Assembly (NCBI RefSeq): GCF_002846205.1
Contig: NZ_PHKV01000007.1
Location: 92,876 to 156,875 of the forward strand
Length of the DNA stretch: 64,000 bases
DNA from: Xanthomonas prunicola
GTDB lineage: Bacteria; Pseudomonadota; Gammaproteobacteria; Xanthomonadales; Xanthomonadaceae
Reading direction: 5' to 3'
Numbering within the stretch: position 1 is the stretch's first letter; each line of letters begins with the position of its first letter. Below the pieces are notes generated by a model. The model was not told the origin of the DNA, did no database searches, and was given only the letters and a program-made list of their open reading frames with translations. Positions 58,718 to 64,000 of this stretch are shown in pieces. The translations under genes and the position numbers were made by a program.

Positions 58718-59716
58718 ATGTCGACCACGCACGCCGCGCCGCATTGCAGGCACTCGCACACCTTTGCCAGCGCCAATCCGCTCGCCGAGCGCAGCACCCG
58801 CAAGGCGGTCATCCTGACCGTGCTCATGATGGTGGTGGAGATCGTGGGCGGTTGGACGCTCAACTCCATGGCCCTGCTCGCCGACGGCTGGCATATGAGC
58901 TCGCACGCGTTGGCGCTAGGGCTGGCGTTGTTCGCCTACCGCTTTGCGCGGCAGCATGCCGGGGATGTGCGCTTCAGCTTCGGCACCTGGAAAGTCGAGG
59001 TGCTGGGCGGCTACACCAGCGCGATCCTGTTGCTGGGCGTGGCCGGGCTGATGGCCTTCCAGTCGGCGGAACGCTTGTTCACGCCCAAGCCCATCCAGTA
59101 TCAGGAAGCCACCGTCATCGCGGTGGTCGGCCTGCTGGTGAACCTGATGTGCGCATGGTGGCTGCGCGATTCGCATGGGCATGGCCATGTGCACGGGCAT
59201 CACCATGGCCACACGCATGACAGCCACGGCCCTGTGCACCCACACGAAAGTCATGGTCATCATGATGCGCACAGCGATCTCAATCTGCGCGCGGCGTATC
59301 TGCACGTGGTGGCCGATGCCGCGACCTCGGTGCTCGCCATCGTGGCGCTGGTTGCCGGCATGCACTGGGGCGTGACCTGGTTGGACCCGATCATGGGCCT
59401 CGTCGGCGCGGTGTTGGTGACGGTCTGGGCCTGGGGGCTGCTGCGCCGCACCGGCAGCGTGCTGCTGGATGCGGAGATGGACGCACCGGTGGTGGCAGAG
59501 GTGAAGCAGGTCATCGCCGAGCTTCCACATGCGATCGAGATCGCCGACCTGCATGTGTGGCGCGTCGGCAGCGAACGTTATGCCTGCGTCGTCAGCCTGG
59601 TCACTGCAGCCGACATCGATGCGGAGCTGGTGCGCCGCGCACTGCAGATTCACGAAGAACTGGTGCATGTCACGGTCGAACTGCAGCGCCCTGCGCTACG
59701 AAACATTGCGGCCTGA
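58718..59716 (+). CDS. dmeF: CDF-family Co/Ni efflux transporter
   Basis: A 332-residue cation diffusion facilitator of the DmeF type that exports Co(II)/Ni(II) with proton antiport. It has six membrane segments, the metal-site segment NSMALLADGWHMSSHALALG with His and Asp, and a long histidine-rich loop (about 150-190) between segments 4 and 5. A second site appears as LHVVADAATSVLAI. The N-terminal HCRHSHTF motif is typical. It is controlled from the divergent dmeR gap. Confidence 0.93.
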   Translation: MSTTHAAPHCRHSHTFASANPLAERSTRKAVILTVLMMVVEIVGGWTLNSMALLADGWHMSSHALALGLALFAYRFARQHAGDVRFSFGTWKVEVLGGYTSAILLLGVAGLMAFQSAERLFTPKPIQYQEATVIAVVGLLVNLMCAWWLRDSHGHGHVHGHHHGHTHDSHGPVHPHESHGHHDAHSDLNLRAAYLHVVADAATSVLAIVALVAGMHWGVTWLDPIMGLVGAVLVTVWAWGLLRRTGSVLLDAEMDAPVVAEVKQVIAELPHAIEIADLHVWRVGSERYACVVSLVTAADIDAELVRRALQIHEELVHVTVELQRPALRNIAA

Positions 59717-59800
59717 TACCGCCGCACCTCCGCGCCGCGCTGCAGGCCACAGCACACATGCAGGTACAGGCGGCTTAAATGCGCCGCCTGCAGGCCGCCC

Positions 59801-60559
59801 TCAGACCTTGGGCGTGGAGCTGACGTATTTCTCGCGTCGGATCTGCGCACTCGGCAGCCCGGCTGCTTTCAGCGCTTCCAGGCAGGTGTCCACCATGTCC
59901 GGGTTGCCGCACAGGTAGGCGATATCGTGCGCGGCATCGGGCGCGAACTCGGCCAGGTGCTGCTGCACGTAGCCGTGCCGTACATCGGCATGCAGCTGCT
60001 CGGGTAATTCGCGCGAGAAGCACGGCACGTAGCGGAACTGCGGATGCGCATCGGCAAACGCGCGGAAATCGTCGCCGTACAGCAGCTCGGCCGGGTTGCG
60101 TGCGCCTTGCAGCAACACCACCTGCACACCGCGGGCGGCCATCGCCTCGGCCAGCAATGGCAGCATCGCGCGATACGGTGTCACCCCGGTGCCCGTAGCG
60201 ATCAGCACATAGCGCTGGTTGTGGTCGCCCGGCTGCAGGCAGAAGCGGCCGTAGGGCCCGCTTGCCTGCAACTGGTCGCCAATCTCCAGGCCTTCGAACA
60301 AGGCCGTGGCCGAGCCGCCGGGCACGAAACTCACCGCGATCTCCACCGCCTCGCCCGGTCCCAGCGCGTGGTCGTGGATGGTCGCCAGCGAATAGCTGCG
60401 CTTGGTCGGCGTGCCATCGGCGTTGTCGAAATGGATCTGAATGAACTGGCCGGGCTGGAAATCCAGCGGCTGCCCGTCGTCACGGACGAACTGGCAGTGG
60501 GCCACGGTGGGCGCAATCATGCGCCGGTCGACAAGCTTGAGGGGGAATTGAACAGGCAC
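59801..60559 (-). CDS. fpr: Ferredoxin-NADP reductase
   Basis: A 252-residue FAD enzyme moving electrons between NADPH and ferredoxin or flavodoxin. The FAD motif RSYSLAT and the nucleotide-binding IATGTGVTPYRAMLP and YLCGNPDMVDTC are present, with a C-terminus RREKYVSSTPKV of the bacterial type. A GTG at 60559 is chosen; a TTG at 60625 would add 22 residues and overlaps a probable promoter of the divergent ABC gene. There is no strong ribosome binding site, so the start is unsure. Confidence 0.85.
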   Translation of the reverse strand: MPVQFPLKLVDRRMIAPTVAHCQFVRDDGQPLDFQPGQFIQIHFDNADGTPTKRSYSLATIHDHALGPGEAVEIAVSFVPGGSATALFEGLEIGDQLQASGPYGRFCLQPGDHNQRYVLIATGTGVTPYRAMLPLLAEAMAARGVQVVLLQGARNPAELLYGDDFRAFADAHPQFRYVPCFSRELPEQLHADVRHGYVQQHLAEFAPDAAHDIAYLCGNPDMVDTCLEALKAAGLPSAQIRREKYVSSTPKV

Positions 60560-60607
60560 GAACGTATTTGGGACAGTCTGTGATCGGGGCAAACCCCAAC
60601 GGGCTTC

Positions 60608-60613
60608 TATAAT
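60608..60613 (+). promoter_or_regulatory. Consensus -10 box before ABC ATPase gene
   Basis: TATAAT lies about 49 bp upstream of the TTG start of the ABC ATPase. No good -35 was found at 17-bp spacing. Confidence 0.4.
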
Positions 60614-60661
60614 AACGGGCTGCAACTCGCTGCGCCGTCACCCTGGCGCGAAGGACCCGGT

Positions 60662-61657
60662 TTGAATTCCCCATCTCCCAGTGCGCCCGCCCTGCGCGTG
60701 TGCGATCTGCGCAAGACCTACGACAACGGCACCCAGGCGCTCAAGGGCGTCTCGCTGGACGTGGTGCCAGGCGATTTCTTCGCCCTGCTCGGTCCTAACG
60801 GGGCCGGCAAATCCACCCTGATCGGCATCATCAGCTCGCTGGTGAACCTGTCCGGCGGGCAGGTGGAAGTGTTCGGTACCGACCTGGTCCGTCACCGCAG
60901 CGAGGCGATGCGCCTGATCGGCCTGGTGCCGCAGGAAATCAACTTCAACCTGTTCGAAAAGCCCTTCGACATCCTGGTCAATTACGCCGGTTTCTACGGC
61001 ATGCCGCGCAGCCAGGCGCAAGCGCTGGCCGAAGTGGAACTGCGCCGCGCGCACCTGTGGGAAAAGGCGCAGGTGATGAGCCGCACGCTCTCTGGCGGCA
61101 TGAAGCGCCGCCTGATGATCGCCCGCGCCATGATGACCCAGCCGCGCCTGCTGATCCTGGACGAGCCCACTGCCGGTGTGGATATCGAAATCCGCCGCGA
61201 CATGTGGCGCGTGCTCAAGGACATCAACGCCGCCGGCACCACGATTATTTTGACCACGCATTACCTGGAAGAAGCCGAACACCTGTGCCGCAACCTGGCC
61301 ATCATCAACCACGGCCAGATCGTCACCCAGGGGCCGATGCGCGAGCTGCTGGCCAAACTCGACGTGGAAGGCTTCCTGTTCGATATCGACGGTGAGTTGC
61401 CCGCGCAGTTGCCGGTGATCGAGGGCACCACGCTCACCGCCATCGACGGCCACACGCTGGATCTGGACATGCCGCGCGCGATGGACCTCAACCGCGTGTT
61501 CGCCACGCTGGGCGATGCCGGTATCCGGGTGCGCTCGATGCGTACCAAGAGCAACCGGCTGGAAGAATTGTTCGTTCGTCTGACCGGGCCCGGCGAGAGT
61601 GTCGCCCCCCCGGCTCCTGCCGCAGCGGCGCCCGTGCGCCCGGCAGGCCACCCATGA
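60662..61657 (+). CDS. ABC transporter ATPase (YadG-like)
   Basis: A 331-residue ATPase. Walker A is LLGPNGAGKST, the signature is TLSGGMKRRL, Walker B is LLILDEPTAGVD and the switch His is in LTTHYLEEAEH. The C-terminal extension (about 235-331) is longer than in minimal ATPases and ends in an Ala/Pro-rich tail. A TTG start at 60662 with GAAGGA upstream is used. It overlaps the permease gene by 4 bp. YadGH systems are ABC-2 exporters of unknown substrate. Confidence 0.92.
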   Translation: MNSPSPSAPALRVCDLRKTYDNGTQALKGVSLDVVPGDFFALLGPNGAGKSTLIGIISSLVNLSGGQVEVFGTDLVRHRSEAMRLIGLVPQEINFNLFEKPFDILVNYAGFYGMPRSQAQALAEVELRRAHLWEKAQVMSRTLSGGMKRRLMIARAMMTQPRLLILDEPTAGVDIEIRRDMWRVLKDINAAGTTIILTTHYLEEAEHLCRNLAIINHGQIVTQGPMRELLAKLDVEGFLFDIDGELPAQLPVIEGTTLTAIDGHTLDLDMPRAMDLNRVFATLGDAGIRVRSMRTKSNRLEELFVRLTGPGESVAPPAPAAAAPVRPAGHP

Positions 61658-62466
61658 GTCCTTCGGAGCCGTCGATGTCTGCCACGCCTGCAACACCCCG
61701 CCAACGCAACTGGATTGCGCTGGGCACCATCGTGCGCCGCGAAGTGCAGCGCATCCTGCGCATCTGGGGCCAGACCCTGGTGCCGCCGGCCATCACCATG
61801 ACGCTGTACTTTTTGATCTTCGGCGGGCTGATCGGCTCGCGCGTGGGCGACATGGGCGGCTACAGCTACATGCAATTCATCGTGCCGGGCCTGGTGATGA
61901 TGAGCGTGATCCAGAACAGCTACGGCAACATCTCTTCCAGCTTCTTCGGCGCCAAGTTCGGCCGGCATGTGGAAGAACTGCTGGTCAGCCCGATGCCCAA
62001 CTGGGTGATCCTGTGGGGCTACGTTTCCGGTGCGGTGCTGCGCGGAGTGATGGTGGGCGCGTTGGTGCTGATCATCGCGATGTTCTTCACCCCGGTGCGC
62101 ATCCCGCATCCGATCGTGACGCTGACCACGGTGCTGCTGGGCGCGACCATCTTCTCGCTGGCCGGCTTCGTCAACGCGGTGTACGCCAAGAAGTTCGACG
62201 ACGTGGCGATCGTGCCGACCTTCATCCTGACCCCGCTGACCTACCTGGGCGGCGTGTTCTATTCGGTGAAATTGCTTCCCGGCTGGGCCGAAGCCGCTAC
62301 GCACGCCAACCCGATCTTCTACATGGTCAATGCGTTCCGCTACGGCCTGCTCGGTAGTTCCGATGTGCCGATCTGGGTCGCCTACGCGCTGATGCTGGGC
62401 TTTGTCGCCGTACTCAGCGCACTGGCGTTGTGGCTGCTGCGGCGCGGTGTCGGGCTGCGTAGCTGA
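61654..62466 (+). CDS. ABC-2 transporter permease (YadH-like)
   Basis: A 270-residue permease with six membrane segments. The YadH-like blocks FIVPGLVMMSVIQNSYGNIS, LTPLTYLGGVFYSVKLLP and HANPIFYMVNAFRYGLLG are present. It is coupled to the ATPase gene by ATGA overlap. The substrate is not known. Confidence 0.92.
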   Translation: MSPSEPSMSATPATPRQRNWIALGTIVRREVQRILRIWGQTLVPPAITMTLYFLIFGGLIGSRVGDMGGYSYMQFIVPGLVMMSVIQNSYGNISSSFFGAKFGRHVEELLVSPMPNWVILWGYVSGAVLRGVMVGALVLIIAMFFTPVRIPHPIVTLTTVLLGATIFSLAGFVNAVYAKKFDDVAIVPTFILTPLTYLGGVFYSVKLLPGWAEAATHANPIFYMVNAFRYGLLGSSDVPIWVAYALMLGFVAVLSALALWLLRRGVGLRS

Positions 62467-62515
62467 CGCCGGGCGCGAATTTCATTGGGAACGCCGGTGG
62501 CTGGCGGACGCGCTG

Positions 62516-62562
62516 ACCCCCATCCGCCCTTCGGGCACCTTCCCCCGCAGGCGGGAGAAGGG
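62516..62562. repeat. Dispersed GC-rich intergenic repeat
   Basis: The block CATCCGCCCTTCGGGCACCT with a following inverted pair (CCTTCCCCCGC and GCGGGAGAAGG) recurs at 63578-63628 and, inverted, inside the 125-bp tandem repeats. This family is common between Xanthomonas genes and forms hairpins. Confidence 0.75.
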
Positions 62563-62594
62563 CAAGACCAGATTGACTGAGGACAGATCACTTC

Positions 62595-63533
62595 ATGCGC
62601 ATGCTCATTCTCGGCGCCGGTGGCACCGGCGGTTACTTCGGCGGGCGCCTGGCGCAGGCCGGCGTGGACGTCACCTTCCTGGTGCGCGACGCGCGTGCGG
62701 CGCAGCTGCAAGCCGATGGCTTGCGCATCCGCAGCCCGCTCGGCGATGCGGATCTGCCGGTGGCGCATGTCACCGCGCAAGGCCTGCCGGCGCTGGTGGC
62801 GCGGCGGCCGTTCGATCTGGTGATCCTCAGCTGCAAGGCCTACGACCTGGACAGCGCGATGGAAGCGATTGCGCCGGCGGTCGGCGAGCACACCACGGTG
62901 TTGCCGATCCTCAATGGACTGCGCCATTACGCGGCGCTGGACGAGCGCTTCGGTGCAGCGCGGGTACTGGGCGGGCTGTGCTTCATCAGCGCGACCAAGG
63001 GCGAGCATGGGGAGATCCTGCATCTGGGCAAGCCGGCGGCGATCACCTTCGGCGAGCGCGATGGCAGCGCAGACGCGGCACGCGTGCAGGCATTTGCCGC
63101 CGCCTGCACGCAGGCGGGCATCGACCATGTGGCCACTACGCAGATCGCGCAGGAGCAGTGGATCAAGTACAGCTTCCTCACCGCGCTGGCGGCGGCCACC
63201 TGCCTGATGCGTGCGCCGGTCGGGGCGATCGTGGCCACCGACGATGGGCGTGCATTGATCAACGGCCTGTACAACGAATGCCTGTGGGCCGCCGATGCGG
63301 CCGGGCAGCCGATTCCGGAAGCCGCACGCGCCAAGGCATTGCAGACGCTGCTGCAGGTGGATTCGCCGTTGAAGGCCTCGATGCTGCGCGATCTGGAAGC
63401 CGGCCAGGACGTGGAAGCGGCGCAGATCGTCGGCGACATGCTCAGGCGTGTGCGCGAGACCGGCCGCAATGCACCCCTGCTGATGGCCGCACACGTGCAT
63501 CTGCAGGCATATCAGGTGCTGCGCCAGACCTGA
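62595..63533 (+). CDS. panE: 2-dehydropantoate 2-reductase
   Basis: PanE reduces ketopantoate to pantoate with NADPH in pantothenate synthesis. The 312-residue product opens with the nucleotide motif MLILGAGGTGGYFGGRLAQA, and has the catalytic Lys in ILSCKAYDL and EQWIKYSFLTALAA with the conserved Lys/Asn region. The length is normal. It stands apart from the ABC genes by a repeat-containing gap. coaX in the same window acts later in the same pathway. Confidence 0.93.
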   Translation: MRMLILGAGGTGGYFGGRLAQAGVDVTFLVRDARAAQLQADGLRIRSPLGDADLPVAHVTAQGLPALVARRPFDLVILSCKAYDLDSAMEAIAPAVGEHTTVLPILNGLRHYAALDERFGAARVLGGLCFISATKGEHGEILHLGKPAAITFGERDGSADAARVQAFAAACTQAGIDHVATTQIAQEQWIKYSFLTALAAATCLMRAPVGAIVATDDGRALINGLYNECLWAADAAGQPIPEAARAKALQTLLQVDSPLKASMLRDLEAGQDVEAAQIVGDMLRRVRETGRNAPLLMAAHVHLQAYQVLRQT

Positions 63534-63577
63534 CGCGGCCAGAGGGACGGCACTGGTTGGCGGCGTGACGCGACGGC

Positions 63578-63628
63578 GCCCCTCATCCGCCCTTCGGGCA
63601 CCTTCCCCCGCATGCGGGGGAAGGGAAC
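63578..63628. repeat. Second copy of dispersed GC-rich repeat
   Basis: This copy has the same CCGCCCTTCGGGCACCTTCC block as the one at 62516-62562, with a CCTTCCCCCGCA / TGCGGGGGAAGG hairpin. Confidence 0.75.
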
Positions 63629-63661
63629 GGGTAGTTCCATTGCATCAGTGCATCGACTGCA

Positions 63662-64000
63662 TGCATCGCGCGATGCATGGCCGCAGCGCCCTCACGACAC
63701 AAAGCACACAGAACCAATTCCTTCTCCCGCACGCGGGAGAAGGTGGCGCGCAGCGCCGGATGAGGGTGGATACGGGCTGGGAATGCCGCATCGCGCGATG
63801 CATGGCCGCAACGCCATCCGGACACAAGGCACACAGGACCAATTCCTTCTCCCGCACGCGGGAGAAGGTGGCGCGCAGCGCCGGATGAGGGTGGATACGG
63901 GCTGGGAATGCCGCATCGCGCGATGCATGGCCGCAACGCCATCAGGACACAAGGCACACAGAACCAATCACTTCTCCCGCACGCGGGAGAAGGTGGCGCG
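63662..64000. repeat. 125-bp tandem repeat array
   Basis: Units 63721-63845 and 63846-63970 are nearly identical; a partial unit precedes (63662-63720) and another begins at 63971 and runs off the window. Each unit carries the CTTCTCCCGC / GCGGGAGAAG hairpin, the inverted dispersed repeat and a GCATCGCGCGATGC palindrome. Confidence 0.92.

Larger units (their letters stand above)
63534..64000. other. Repeat-rich noncoding end of window
   Basis: No gene is supported here; open frames on both strands arise from the repeats themselves. It holds one copy of the dispersed intergenic repeat and the 125-bp tandem array. Confidence 0.7.

Noticed and set aside
63662..64000. Repeat array considered as CRISPR
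   Set aside because: Units are 125 bp and directly adjacent without unique spacers, and no cas gene is present.

Overview
The window looks like chromosomal DNA of a Xanthomonas (gammaproteobacteria, Lysobacteraceae). The evidence is the high GC of most genes, the family-typical neighbourhoods (birA-coaX-SPOR, phoP-phoQ, catalase plus periplasmic ankyrin protein, a TonB receptor followed by SapC, cupin and halogenase genes, dmeR-dmeF) and the dispersed GC-rich repeats. No species is assigned. All calls come from reading the sequence; no database search was run.

Layout. 1-4.6 kb: tRNA-Thr(TGT), then birA, coaX and a SPOR protein on the minus strand, then a small secreted protein and mtfA. 4.7-7.6 kb: a DUF1501/DUF1800 secreted pair. 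7.7-10.3 kb: the PhoP-PhoQ two-component system and a small periplasmic protein. 10.5-13.2 kb: dusA, an immunity-like small protein, a membrane peptide and gene-poor DNA. 13.2-15.4 kb: exported catalase with its ankyrin partner. 15.8-21.2 kb: a five-gene peptide natural-product operon on the minus strand. 21.4-33.8 kb: housekeeping and redox genes (dinG, aroE, a PepSY-flavoprotein reductase, a secreted nuclease, a LysR regulator divergent from an epimerase, hemB). 34-41 kb: small exported proteins, a DUF885 protein, dipeptidyl peptidase IV and a glutathione transferase. 41.4-49.1 kb: TonB-dependent receptor, SapC-like, cupin-like, tryptophan-halogenase-like and TonB-domain lipoprotein genes. 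49.2-53.8 kb: a NatAB-type exporter, a lipoprotein hydrolase, a MITE-like element and an XRE/membrane-protein pair. 54.4-58.3 kb: a lower-GC islet with one 1221-residue YobI-like P-loop ATPase. 58.4-63.5 kb: dmeR-dmeF, ferredoxin-NADP reductase, a YadGH-type ABC pair and panE. 63.5-64 kb: 125-bp tandem repeats running off the end.

The most interesting locus is 15819-21228. It encodes a HlyD-type adaptor, a C39-peptidase ABC exporter, a 55-residue precursor peptide with a double-glycine leader (17578-17745), an MvdD-like ATP-grasp ligase and a DUF6624 protein. The precursor core has two near-identical eight-residue repeats, DTLVIIIV and DTETIIIV, rather than a recognisable microviridin core. 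The arrangement predicts an ATP-grasp-modified peptide (graspetide-like) that is trimmed and exported by its own transporter. A perfect 12-bp hairpin sits between the precursor and ligase genes.

The second candidate is the isolated YobI-like membrane ATPase at 54394-58059, a plausible conflict or defence gene of foreign base composition. Also notable are a 151-bp MITE-like element whose terminal repeat supplies part of the stop codon of an XRE regulator, operator-like palindromes at several promoters, and an unusual lipoprotein carrying a TonB C-terminal domain.
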